Part shown: positions 14,964-24,439 of the stretch, piece by piece
How the letters are laid out: the number at the start of each line of letters is the position of its first letter
Numbering within the stretch: position 1 is the stretch's first letter
Assembly: GCA_017542125.1 (NCBI GenBank)
Contig: JAFXXU010000058.1
Coordinates: forward strand, 186,001 to 250,000
Length of the DNA stretch: 64,000 bases
Origin: Ruminococcus sp.
Lineage (GTDB): Bacteria > Bacillota > Clostridia > Oscillospirales > Ruminococcaceae
Direction: 5' to 3'
Made by a program: the position numbers and the translations under genes
Notes under the pieces: generated by a model
Databases searched by the model: none
Told to the model about the DNA's origin: nothing
What the model saw: the letters and a program-made list of their open reading frames with translations, nothing else

Positions 14964-15974
14964 ATGAAGATATCAGAGGTATGTGAGAGGACGGGGCTGA
15001 CTAAGCGCACCGTAAGGTTCTACATCGAAAAGGGGCTGATCTCGCCTGAGACTGAATACCGCAACGGCAGAGACCTCCGGGAGTTCTCCGAGGATGACAT
15101 TAAGCTGCTCAAAGCCGTTTCTGTGCTGCGGGGACTTGATATCTCGGTGGAGGATATAGGGCTGCTGATAAGGGGCGGCATTACGGCTGACGCTCTCGTG
15201 GACAAGTATAGGTCAAGCAGCCGCAGCGAGCTTGTTAAAAACGAGCAGGTATACAACATCCTCTCATCAGTTGAGGCGGGCAGAGGGGATGATGTATTCA
15301 CTCTGGCGGCTCAGGCTGAGAGTGCAGCCCGCGGTCAGAAGCTCCCGCTTCGTGATATTGAGCCGGATTTCAGCGGCCTTGATGACCTTACCGAGGAGGA
15401 GAAGCGGCAGTCCTTCGAGCGCTTTCGTACTGAGCTGGTCAAGAAGAACGCAGTCTCGGATTATAAGCGGAGGATACTGAAAAGAGTCCTGCTGGGCTTG
15501 GGTGCGGCGGCTCTCCTGTTCCTGATCGTCTGCGGCATATCGTGGATACCTAAAAGTATAGAGTTCAAGGTCTCCGGCACTACTTATCTCGGCTCACCTG
15601 AGGATGCCCCCGAACAGTACCGGGATGTGCTGACAGTTAAAGGCAAGGTGTATAAGCCCCTGTTTTTCAGGGATTTCTTCGTGGGGGAGATTAAGCTTGA
15701 TAACACCCCTGAAATTTGCTTTGAGACAGAGTTTATCATCAACCCCGACGACAGTAATGCTGTCGGTATGAACGGGAAGACATATGCTTCTTATTACGAA
15801 ACAGACAGCAGCAGTGAGATCGAGCTTCGTGTCCCAGGCAGACCTTCCACCGACTATTATATCCTACTGGCTTCGACCTTTGACCGATCCGATGTCCGGT
15901 ACACTTATGACGAGCTTATTGAGGGTAGTTCTGCATTTAAGTGCAGGTATTGCTTCGTCGATCATAACGGGTAA
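14964..15974 (+). CDS. MerR-family regulator with a membrane-spanning C-terminal part
   Basis: The 336-residue protein starts with a MerR winged helix-turn-helix (MKISEVCERTGLTKRTVRFYIEKGLISP) across residues 1-28, continuing through an arm with LREFSEDDIKLLKAV and a dimer helix. A membrane helix follows near residues 176-196 (VLLGLGAAALLFLIVCGI), then about 140 residues of unknown fold predicted outside the cell. A membrane-tethered MerR suggests that the outer domain senses something directly. The ATG at 14964 is preferred because AGGTGA sits five bases before it; earlier in-frame starts overlap that site. Its promoter has the 19-bp MerR spacing. The sensed signal is unknown. Confidence 0.87.
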   Translation: MKISEVCERTGLTKRTVRFYIEKGLISPETEYRNGRDLREFSEDDIKLLKAVSVLRGLDISVEDIGLLIRGGITADALVDKYRSSSRSELVKNEQVYNILSSVEAGRGDDVFTLAAQAESAARGQKLPLRDIEPDFSGLDDLTEEEKRQSFERFRTELVKKNAVSDYKRRILKRVLLGLGAAALLFLIVCGISWIPKSIEFKVSGTTYLGSPEDAPEQYRDVLTVKGKVYKPLFFRDFFVGEIKLDNTPEICFETEFIINPDDSNAVGMNGKTYASYYETDSSSEIELRVPGRPSTDYYILLASTFDRSDVRYTYDELIEGSSAFKCRYCFVDHNG

Positions 15975-16008
15975 ACGGGGCTGTTTTCGCCGAATAATGA
16001 AAAACTGC

Positions 16009-16037
16009 TTGCAATCTCCTCTGTTTTGCTGTATAAT
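16009..16037 (+). promoter_or_regulatory. Sigma-A type promoter for ahcY
   Basis: TTGCAA (16009-16014), 17-bp spacer, TATAAT (16032-16037), 35 nt before the ATG. The leader is too short for a SAH riboswitch. Confidence 0.82.
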
Positions 16038-16072
16038 AGAAGCACAGTATTCACTCTGAAAGGAAGATCACT

Positions 16073-17317
16073 ATGAGTATTATCAGAGACCCCTCCCTGT
16101 GGGAGAGCGGCAAGAGAAAAATAGATTGGGTGCGGGGCAATATGAGCCTTCTTCGCGGTATCGAGGAAGAGTTTTCGGAGAGCAAGCCCTTTGCCGGGCT
16201 CAAAGTAGCTCTTTCCATACATCTGGAGGCCAAGACCGCATACCTGTGTAAAGTCCTGGCGGCAGGCGGAGCGGAGATGTATATCACCGGCAGCAATCCT
16301 CTCTCAACTCAGGACGATGTGGCGGCAGCCCTCGTTCACGACGGCCTCAACGTTTTTGCCTGGCACGCTGCTACTGCCGAGGAATACCACTCCCATATCA
16401 GCGAGGTCGTAAAGGTGGGCCCCAACGTTATTATCGACGACGGCGGCGATCTTGTCAATATGATCCATAACGAGTACCCTGAGCTGATAAAGAACGTCAT
16501 CGGCGGTTGTGAGGAGACTACCACCGGAATAATCCGCCTCATCAATATGGACAGAGCCGGAGAACTTAAATTCCCGATGATGCTTGTAAACAATGCAAGG
16601 TGCAAATACCTTTTCGATAACCGCTACGGCACGGGTCAGTCCGTCTGGGACGGTATCAACCGCACGACCAATCTTATCGTTGCCGGAAAGAACGTTGTTG
16701 TTGCCGGCTACGGCTGGTGCGGCAAGGGTGTTGCTATGAGAGCAAAGGGCTTCGGAGCATCGGTTATCGTAACCGAGGTAGATCCCATTAAGGCTATGGA
16801 AGCTGTTATGGACGGCTTCAAGGTAATGAAGATGGAAGAAGCTGCAAAGATAGGCGACCTGTTCGTTACCGTTACCGGCTGCAAGGATGTTATCACCGAG
16901 AGATCCTTCTATAATATGAAGGACGGCGCTATCCTCTGCAACGCAGGGCATTTTGACTGCGAGGTTGATGTTGCCGGCCTTAAGAAGCTTGCTGTTGAGA
17001 CTAAAGCAGCCAGAAACAACATCGACGGCTATAAGCTCTCAAACGGCAGATGGCTGTATGTTATTGGTGAGGGCAGGCTTGTGAACCTGGCTGCCGGGGA
17101 CGGTCATCCTGCCGAGATAATGGATATGTCCTTTGCTATACAGGCTCTTTCGGCGGCCTGGCTCGTAAAGAATAGGGATAGCCTCACCTCAAAGATCAAT
17201 CCCGTTCCCGAGGAGATCGACGCTTCGGTAGCTGACCGTAAGCTGAAAGCCTGGGGCCTTGAGATCGACAGGCTTACCGATGAGCAGGAGAGATACCTGA
17301 ACAGCTGGCAGGTCTGA
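16073..17317 (+). CDS. ahcY: Adenosylhomocysteinase (SAH hydrolase)
   Basis: The enzyme splits S-adenosylhomocysteine to adenosine and homocysteine and so clears the product of methyltransferases. The NAD-binding motif GYGWCGKGVAMRAKGFGA starts near residue 217; TVTGCKDVI and CNAGHFDCEVD are family signatures; and NARCKYLFDNRYG carries the catalytic lysine region. At 414 residues it is the short form that lacks the insert of eukaryotic and proteobacterial enzymes. Many Firmicutes use the MtnN/LuxS route instead, so its presence tells of one-step recycling here. It has its own promoter and stands alone. Confidence 0.95.
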   Translation: MSIIRDPSLWESGKRKIDWVRGNMSLLRGIEEEFSESKPFAGLKVALSIHLEAKTAYLCKVLAAGGAEMYITGSNPLSTQDDVAAALVHDGLNVFAWHAATAEEYHSHISEVVKVGPNVIIDDGGDLVNMIHNEYPELIKNVIGGCEETTTGIIRLINMDRAGELKFPMMLVNNARCKYLFDNRYGTGQSVWDGINRTTNLIVAGKNVVVAGYGWCGKGVAMRAKGFGASVIVTEVDPIKAMEAVMDGFKVMKMEEAAKIGDLFVTVTGCKDVITERSFYNMKDGAILCNAGHFDCEVDVAGLKKLAVETKAARNNIDGYKLSNGRWLYVIGEGRLVNLAAGDGHPAEIMDMSFAIQALSAAWLVKNRDSLTSKINPVPEEIDASVADRKLKAWGLEIDRLTDEQERYLNSWQV

Positions 17318-17336
17318 TTTATTGATCAAATGATTA

Positions 17337-17390
17337 AAACACTCCGTTTCGGAACACATTATAAGTAGTGTGTTCGGAGACGGGGTGTTT
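17337..17390 (+). promoter_or_regulatory. Long hairpin (22-bp stem) between ahcY and the CmpB-like gene
   Basis: Positions 17337-17358 pair with 17369-17390 with one mismatch and a few G-U pairs, around a ten-base loop. No U-run follows directly, so it is not a standard terminator. It ends four bases before the TTG start at 17395 and would bury that gene's GGGGTG ribosome site (17382-17387). It may stop or protect the ahcY transcript, or control the next gene. Confidence 0.7.
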
Positions 17391-17394
17391 CATA

Positions 17395-17865
17395 TTGAAG
17401 CGTGTATTTCTGGAATTGTTTGCGGTGTTCTGCGTGGGTGCGATAGCCTACGGTTCGGTTGAGGTCATAGAACGCGGGTACTCTCATATTACTATGGCTC
17501 TGCTTGGCGGGGTGTCAATGGTGATGATACATCTTCTCAACGATGACAGGAGAAAGGGTGCAAACACTCTGCTGCTCCTTATGATCTCGGCGCTGTTCAT
17601 TACAGCCTGCGAATTCCTGGCAGGGGAGATCCTTAACGTCTGCCTCGGTATGCACATCTGGAGCTACAGCGGGATGGCTTACAACATCGACGGGGTCATC
17701 TGCCCCTCATATACCGCCTGCTGGCTGATACTCTCGTTTGCAGGGATGATAGTTGACGATCTCATGCGGTCTCGCTTGTTCCGTGAGAAAGCAGATTTCT
17801 GTTATATCCGTCCGGGACGGTTCAGACAAGCAGCTCTGCCAGCTTCAGATCAAGCGGAGATGTGA
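17395..17865 (+). CDS. Small membrane protein, CmpB-like (PF06541 type)
   Basis: The 156-residue product has four hydrophobic helices. YGSVEVIERGYSHITMALLGG (split near residues 18-38) and the ending around WSYSGMAYNIDGVICPSYTACW resemble the 'putative ABC transporter permease CmpB' family, whose function is unknown. I choose TTG at 17395, 8 nt after GGGGTG; an in-frame GTG at 17368 would place the long hairpin inside the coding region. The last 44 bases overlap the end of ispD on the other strand. The family call is from pattern and memory, not a search. Confidence 0.6.
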   Translation: MKRVFLELFAVFCVGAIAYGSVEVIERGYSHITMALLGGVSMVMIHLLNDDRRKGANTLLLLMISALFITACEFLAGEILNVCLGMHIWSYSGMAYNIDGVICPSYTACWLILSFAGMIVDDLMRSRLFREKADFCYIRPGRFRQAALPASDQAEM

Positions 17866-18520
17866 TCTTGATGTTCTCCGGGCTGCCCTTGACAATACGG
17901 ACATCTTTCCCGGCTGCGGAGAATATACCGCAGACATCGGTAAGGCACTGCTTTTGCGAATCAACAAGCGAGGAATAAGCTTCGAGCAGGGCAGTGATCT
18001 TGAAGCTCTGAGGGGTCTGAGCGCAGAACAGCTTTGAACGCTCCGGAGTATCTGTCACTGTGATGCCGTCCTCCGAGTAAAGCAGGGTATCCGTGGCAGG
18101 TACGGCTGTGGTGCAGGCGCCGTATTCAGCCGCAGCGCTAATATTCTCTTTTATAGTCTCTGTGCTGACAAAGGGTCTTACGCCATCGTGGGTAAGCAGA
18201 ATGTCTTCGTCAGAAAGAGCAGTGCTCTCACGGATAGCCTCTACAATGTTCATAACAGAGGCATTCCTGTCGGCACCGCCTTTTATCAGGGTGATCCTTT
18301 GCTTTACGGGCTGTGGTATGAATCTTTCAATAAGTTCCTGCATCTCTCCGAGCCAGTCAGGGTTTACTGCAACGATCACCCTGTCTATCCCGTCAACCGA
18401 AAGGAACCGCAGCAGTGTATGGATGATTATGGGCTTGCCCTTGACTTCAAGGAACTGCTTGGGCTTGTCAGCACCCATACGCAGCCCGGAGCCTCCGGCG
18501 ACTATTCCTGCATAAACCAT
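17822..18520 (-). CDS. ispD: 2-C-methyl-D-erythritol 4-phosphate cytidylyltransferase
   Basis: IspD makes CDP-methylerythritol, step three of the non-mevalonate isoprenoid pathway. The 232-residue protein has the nucleotidyltransferase start AGGSGLRMGADKPKQFL near residues 7-23, THDGVRPFVS near 110 and a C-terminal ENIKITSPLDL. TarI and IspD share this fold and are easily confused; no teichoic-acid genes are nearby, so IspD is more likely. The ATG has AGGAGG six bases upstream. It follows prs on the same strand but is separated from it by a terminator. The 3' end overlaps the CmpB-like gene by 44 bases, tail to tail. Confidence 0.88.
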   Translation of the reverse strand: MVYAGIVAGGSGLRMGADKPKQFLEVKGKPIIIHTLLRFLSVDGIDRVIVAVNPDWLGEMQELIERFIPQPVKQRITLIKGGADRNASVMNIVEAIRESTALSDEDILLTHDGVRPFVSTETIKENISAAAEYGACTTAVPATDTLLYSEDGITVTDTPERSKLFCAQTPQSFKITALLEAYSSLVDSQKQCLTDVCGIFSAAGKDVRIVKGSPENIKITSPLDLKLAELLV

Positions 18521-18527
18521 AAAGTCC

Positions 18528-18560
18528 TCCTAAAAAACAAGGGCGGAATGCTCCGCCCTG
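18528..18560 (-). terminator. Rho-independent terminator after prs
   Basis: On the minus strand GGGCGGA pairs with TCCGCCC over a short loop, followed by TTGTTTTTT. It separates prs from ispD, which may leave ispD to read-through or a weak promoter of its own. Confidence 0.85.
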
Positions 18561-18574
18561 TGAGGTTATTTGAC

Positions 18575-19723
18575 TTATTTCTTGTTTTTCTCCAGAAGAG
18601 CCTGGATCTTCTTGTGGGGGTCGAGGATCTGGGAGATGGACATATCGTGATTGAGGGACTCGATGAAGTAAGCGATATACTTGGAGCAGTCAACCTCGTG
18701 GAACCAGGGACGCTGTAGCAGCTCGGGTGTGCGGTAGGTGAGGTTGGTGCCGAATACTCCGTCAAGGATCCCGTCAGCATAAGCCTTGTCAAAAGTATCG
18801 AGACCGTTGGTGAAGATAGCATAGGTAGCATAAGCGAAGATCCTGCCGGCGTTGCGCTTTTTGAGCTCAACAGCGATATCCAGCATAGACTCACCGGAGG
18901 AGATGATGTCATCGGCAATGAACACATCCTTGCCGGTAACGTCATTTCCGAGATACTCGTGAGCGATGATGGGGTTGCGGCCGTTCACGATAACGGAATA
19001 ATCACGCCTCTTGTAGAACATTCCCAGGTCAACGCCAAGCACGGAAGCGTAGTACATATTCCTGTTGATAGCGCCTTCGTCAGGGGAAACGATCATGAAA
19101 TGATCCTTGTCGGTCTTGAGGTCTTCGATGCTGCGGAACATAGCCTTGAGCACCTGATATGAGGGCATGATGTTGTCAAAGCCCATAAGAGGGATAGCGT
19201 TCTGTACTCTGGGGTCGTGAGCATCGAAGGTAACGATGTTCTCAACGCCCATTCTTTCAAGCTCCTGGAGAGCAACTGCGCAGTCAAGCGACTCACGGTA
19301 GTTTCTGCGATGCTGCCTGCCGCCGTAGAGCGAGGGCATGATCACGTTGATCCGGTAAGCCTTGCCGCTGGCAGCCTGGATGATCCTTTTAAGATCCTGA
19401 TAGTGGTCGTCGGGGGACATTGCGTTCTCCTTGCCGTAGTAATTGTAGGTGCAGCTGTAATTGCCGCAGTCAACAAGGATGAACAGGTCATAGCCTCTGA
19501 TCGTGGACTTGATAAGGCCTTTGCCGTCGCCCGAAGAGAACCTGGGACAATCGGTCTCGATAAGGTAGGTGTCCTTAGCGTCGCTCTGATCGGCATTGAA
19601 CCTTACGAGGTAGTTGTTGATCTTGTCGCCCAGCTCTCTGATGCCGTTCATTGCGATAACGCCCAGCGGAGCTACGATCTTCTTCTGCCCGAAAATGTCG
19701 TCCTGAGTTTTGATTTTTTCCAT
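18575..19723 (-). CDS. prs: Ribose-phosphate pyrophosphokinase (long form)
   Basis: The enzyme makes PRPP from ribose 5-phosphate and ATP for nucleotide, histidine, tryptophan and NAD synthesis. DAHDPRVQNAIPL is the catalytic-region signature and DVFIADDIISSGESMLD the PRPP loop. At 382 residues it is clearly longer than the usual 310-320, with an altered N-terminal part, and matches a long subfamily that I recall from Clostridia. I take the ATG at 19721-19723, which has GGGAGG upstream; 15 codons further out is a weaker start. The promoter at 19757-19785 points the right way. Confidence 0.9.
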   Translation of the reverse strand: MEKIKTQDDIFGQKKIVAPLGVIAMNGIRELGDKINNYLVRFNADQSDAKDTYLIETDCPRFSSGDGKGLIKSTIRGYDLFILVDCGNYSCTYNYYGKENAMSPDDHYQDLKRIIQAASGKAYRINVIMPSLYGGRQHRRNYRESLDCAVALQELERMGVENIVTFDAHDPRVQNAIPLMGFDNIMPSYQVLKAMFRSIEDLKTDKDHFMIVSPDEGAINRNMYYASVLGVDLGMFYKRRDYSVIVNGRNPIIAHEYLGNDVTGKDVFIADDIISSGESMLDIAVELKKRNAGRIFAYATYAIFTNGLDTFDKAYADGILDGVFGTNLTYRTPELLQRPWFHEVDCSKYIAYFIESLNHDMSISQILDPHKKIQALLEKNKK

Positions 19724-19756
19724 ACCGCGCCTCCCAAATATGCAATTTATAATATA

Positions 19757-19785
19757 ATTATACTTCAATTTCTCTTTCTTGACAA
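19757..19785 (-). promoter_or_regulatory. Sigma-A type promoter for prs
   Basis: On the minus strand TTGTCA (19780-19785) and TATAAT (19757-19762) are 17 bp apart, 33 nt before the ATG at 19723. Confidence 0.83.
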
Positions 19786-19851
19786 TACCTTTTGAGCATT
19801 TTCGGAAGATTTTATACTTTGAACAAAAATAACCCGACCCGTCAGCCTGTT

Positions 19852-19880
19852 TTGGTTATTTGATTTGTGCTTGGTATAAT
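19852..19880 (+). promoter_or_regulatory. Possible upstream promoter for trpS
   Basis: TTGGTT (19852-19857), 17-bp spacer, TATAAT (19875-19880). It lies at the base of an inverted repeat (AAATAACC/GGTTATTT, 19826-19861). It would give a leader of about 125 nt holding a small CACGTTTT/AAAGCGTG hairpin (19907-19929). Confidence 0.5.
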
Positions 19881-19938
19881 GGGATTTAAGAGAATTGTCA
19901 AAAATTTCACGTTTTCGTCTTAAAGCGTGACTAACTCC

Positions 19939-19967
19939 TTGACAAACGGCTCCAAATAAGCTATAAT
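19939..19967 (+). promoter_or_regulatory. Main promoter for trpS
   Basis: TTGACA (19939-19944) and TATAAT (19962-19967) with a 17-bp spacer, both perfect, 47 nt before the trpS ATG. The short leader leaves no room for a T-box. Confidence 0.9.
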
Positions 19968-20014
19968 TTTAATGTTGAGCACATAAATGCTTTCCTCAAA
20001 GGAGTTGTTTTTAA

Positions 20015-21091
20015 ATGGATAAAAAGATTATTCTGACAGGTGACAGACCTACCGGTGCACTTCACCTGGGTCACTATGTAGGCTCCCTCAAAAAGAGAGT
20101 TCAGCTTCAGAATACAGGCGAATACAAGCAGTTCGTTATGATAGCCGACCTTCAGGCTCTTACCGATAATGCCGAGAACCCCGAGAAGATCAGGAACAAT
20201 ATATTAGAGGTAATGCTTGATTACCTTGCAGTCGGCCTCGAGCCCGATAAGACCACCTTCTTCGTTCAGTCACATATCCCTGCGCTCTATGAGCTGCCGA
20301 TGTACTATTCCAATCTGGTGACTATGTCCCGTCTTGAGCGTAACCCCACTATCAAGAACGAGATCAAGATGCGTAATTTCGAGAGGAACCTGCCTGTGGG
20401 CTTTATGACCTACCCCATAAGCCAAGCAGCTGATATCACCGCTTTTAAGGCAAAGTATGTTCCGGTGGGCGAGGATCAGCTCCCGATGCTGGAGCAGGCA
20501 AGAGAGATAGTATCCTCTTTCAACCGCATCTATAAGTGCGATATCCTCGTTGAGCCGGAGGCTGTTCTTCCCGATAACGAGACCTGCAACAGACTCGTCG
20601 GCACCGACGGCAACACCAAGATGAGCAAGTCTCTGGGCAACTGCATCTACTTAAAGGACGATGAGAAGTCCATTAAGGAAAAGATAATGTCCATGTTCAC
20701 CGACCCGCTCCACATCAATGTTTCCGATCCCGGACACACCGAGGATAACCCCGTATTCATCTACCTTGACGCTTTCAGCACAGATGAGGACTTCGCGGAG
20801 TTTCTCCCCGACTACAAGAACCTGGCAGAGATGAAGGAGCATTACGAGCGCGGCGGCCTCGGCGATATGAAGTGTAAGAAGCTCCTCAATAACGTTATGC
20901 AGAAGTTCTTAGCTCCCATCCGTGAGCGCAGAGAGCGCTTTGAGAAGGATAAGGGCTACCTGTTGGAGATCCTGAGAAAGGGCACCGAGGAGGCTGTTGA
21001 GGTCTCAAACAAGACCGTTTCCGAGATCAGGAACGCTATCGGCATCAACTATTTCACCGACGATACCTTTCTTAACAAGTTCGTTAAGTAA
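20015..21091 (+). CDS. trpS: Tryptophanyl-tRNA synthetase
   Basis: The class I enzyme charges tRNA-Trp. Its 358 residues contain the HIGH-type motif LHLGHYVGS (near 17) preceded by TGDRPTG, and the KMSKS motif as TKMSKSLGN (near 207). AVLPDNETCNRLVGTDGNTKMSKS, read across 190-213, is close to family norm. RBS AAAGGAG is well placed. The usual Firmicute T-box leader is absent. It ends at a clear terminator. The extra length over the short 330-residue form is modest. Confidence 0.96.
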   Translation: MDKKIILTGDRPTGALHLGHYVGSLKKRVQLQNTGEYKQFVMIADLQALTDNAENPEKIRNNILEVMLDYLAVGLEPDKTTFFVQSHIPALYELPMYYSNLVTMSRLERNPTIKNEIKMRNFERNLPVGFMTYPISQAADITAFKAKYVPVGEDQLPMLEQAREIVSSFNRIYKCDILVEPEAVLPDNETCNRLVGTDGNTKMSKSLGNCIYLKDDEKSIKEKIMSMFTDPLHINVSDPGHTEDNPVFIYLDAFSTDEDFAEFLPDYKNLAEMKEHYERGGLGDMKCKKLLNNVMQKFLAPIRERRERFEKDKGYLLEILRKGTEEAVEVSNKTVSEIRNAIGINYFTDDTFLNKFVK

Positions 21092-21096
21092 TACAT

Positions 21097-21122
21097 AAGG
21101 GCAGCAGACCGCTGCCCTTTTT
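21097..21122 (+). terminator. Rho-independent terminator after trpS
   Basis: AAGGGCAGC pairs with GCTGCCCTT around a four-to-five-base loop, followed by a run of T. Confidence 0.92.
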
Positions 21123-21167
21123 CACTTTCTGACGCTTTTATGCCTATAATATAACGAGGTGGTGCTT

Positions 21168-21803
21168 ATGAGTGTCAGAAAGCCTTCAAAAAAGTGTGTT
21201 ATTTCATATATCCTGTTGGCGGTGCTGCTGATTGTTGGATTCGGGTTATTCCTTTTCCATCGCTCCTTGACGGCGCGGCTCTCGGAGCTTTGCCGTTTCC
21301 GCTGCTCGGAGATAGTAAATCGCATCATTACCGAGTGCGCCGAGGGGCTGACAGACGGTAAGCGGTTTTACACTCTCAGCAGCGACAGCAGCGGCAGGGC
21401 AGTGTCGGTAAGCGCTGATACTGATGCTCTCAACAGATTACAGAACGAGCTGCGGAGCCACCTCAATCAAAGTCTTTCCGAGGAACACTACGAGAGCCTA
21501 TCTCTGACAGTCGGGGATCTGACCGACAGCCCCTTTCTCAGCGGGAGAGGCTTTGAGATAAATGTCCGTTTTCAGCAGACGGGGGTGGCTGATACAAGGA
21601 TCGAGAGCTCGTTTATCTCCGCCGGTATCAACCAGACGAGGATGACGGTAATGCTGACGGTATCGGTGGAATTCAAGGCTTTGCTGCCCTCAAAAAGCGA
21701 AAGCATCACCGTGACAGAGCAGATAATCGTTGCCGATGAGCTTATAGTGGGAGACGTCCCGGATTTTTACAGTGAACGGGCGGATAATGCTTGCAAATCG
21801 TGA
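21168..21803 (+). CDS. yunB: Sporulation protein YunB
   Basis: The 211-residue protein starts with a membrane anchor (residues about 12-32, ISYILLAVLLIVGFGLFLF) and continues as a soluble domain with the YunB pattern: RCSEIVNRIITE, then DTDALNRLQNEL, SFISAGINQTRMTV, split over the second half, and a closing VGDVPDFY. YunB is a small sporulation protein needed for full spore formation in Bacillus; its biochemical role is not known. I choose the ATG at 21168 with GAGGTGG upstream. It sits between trpS and ligA. Its presence supports a spore-forming ancestry. Confidence 0.85.
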   Translation: MSVRKPSKKCVISYILLAVLLIVGFGLFLFHRSLTARLSELCRFRCSEIVNRIITECAEGLTDGKRFYTLSSDSSGRAVSVSADTDALNRLQNELRSHLNQSLSEEHYESLSLTVGDLTDSPFLSGRGFEINVRFQQTGVADTRIESSFISAGINQTRMTVMLTVSVEFKALLPSKSESITVTEQIIVADELIVGDVPDFYSERADNACKS

Positions 21804-21813
21804 GAAAATGTAG

Positions 21814-23826
<2,013 letters not shown>

Positions 23827-23838
23827 CAGATACACCAA

Positions 23839-23870
23839 AGCCCCGGCATCCACTGCCGGGGCTAATTTAT
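23839..23870 (+). terminator. Rho-independent terminator after ligA
   Basis: AGCCCCGGC pairs with GCCGGGGCT around ATCCACT, followed by AATTTATTT. Confidence 0.88.
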
Positions 23871-23928
23871 TTAGACGCTTTTTTAAGCTTATATTTCACG
23901 AAAGCTCTAATTTTTCCTCATATATGGG

Positions 23929-23957
23929 TTGAAATTTATTCACAATTTCGATATAAT
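23929..23957 (+). promoter_or_regulatory. Sigma-A type promoter for the HPt gene
   Basis: TTGAAA (23929-23934), 17-bp spacer, TATAAT (23952-23957), about 80 nt before the ATG at 24040. Confidence 0.75.
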
Positions 23958-24039
23958 AGTAAAAAGACGTGCGGCACCTTGGACAAAATTTGGCTATATT
24001 TACTTATTATCCCATACAGGTGTTTAGGAGATGAATGAT

Positions 24040-24426
24040 ATGACTCTTCGGGAATTGTATTCAGAGATCGGCGGCGACTATGATCAGGCACTCCGTGTGC
24101 TTCGGGTAGAGAAGCTGATCGACAAGCATATACGTAAGCTGACCTCGAACGGAGTAGTTGAAGGGCTGGTCGATGCTGCAAAAAGAATGGCTCATTCGGA
24201 GATGTTTGACGCTGCTCACGCTATGAAAGGAGTTTGCGCTAACCTGGGGCTTACGGCACTTTCGGAGCTTGCCTCTGAGATCGCCGAAAAATACCGTCCC
24301 GGAAATCCTAGAAAGCTTTCGGACGAAGAGGTCTCTGCAAGGGTAGCTCGTATAGAACAGATCTATACGACACCAGCCGACGGTATAAAAGAAGTACGCA
24401 GAGAACTGATACTGTTGCGCTTTTGA
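24040..24426 (+). CDS. HPt (histidine phosphotransfer) domain protein
   Basis: This 128-residue all-helical protein carries the HPt signature AAHAMKGVCANLGL, with the phospho-accepting His60 followed by the expected Lys-Gly. HPt proteins pass phosphate between a hybrid sensor kinase and a response regulator. No kinase or receiver gene is in the window. The next gene, 13 nt on, is a shortened APC permease. I prefer the ATG at 24040 because the earlier one (24031) directly abuts the GGAG site. The partner kinase must be elsewhere, or may have been lost with the missing part of the next gene. Confidence 0.82.
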   Translation: MTLRELYSEIGGDYDQALRVLRVEKLIDKHIRKLTSNGVVEGLVDAAKRMAHSEMFDAAHAMKGVCANLGLTALSELASEIAEKYRPGNPRKLSDEEVSARVARIEQIYTTPADGIKEVRRELILLRF

Positions 24427-24439
24427 GGGGATAGTTTAA

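Noticed and set aside
15975-16072. An SAH riboswitch before ahcY
   Set aside because: The promoter lies 35 nt before the ATG, so there is no room for the aptamer and no matching motif.
19780-20014. A T-box leader for trpS
   Set aside because: No T-box bulge sequence and no terminator precede the gene; the main promoter leaves a leader of about 40 nt.
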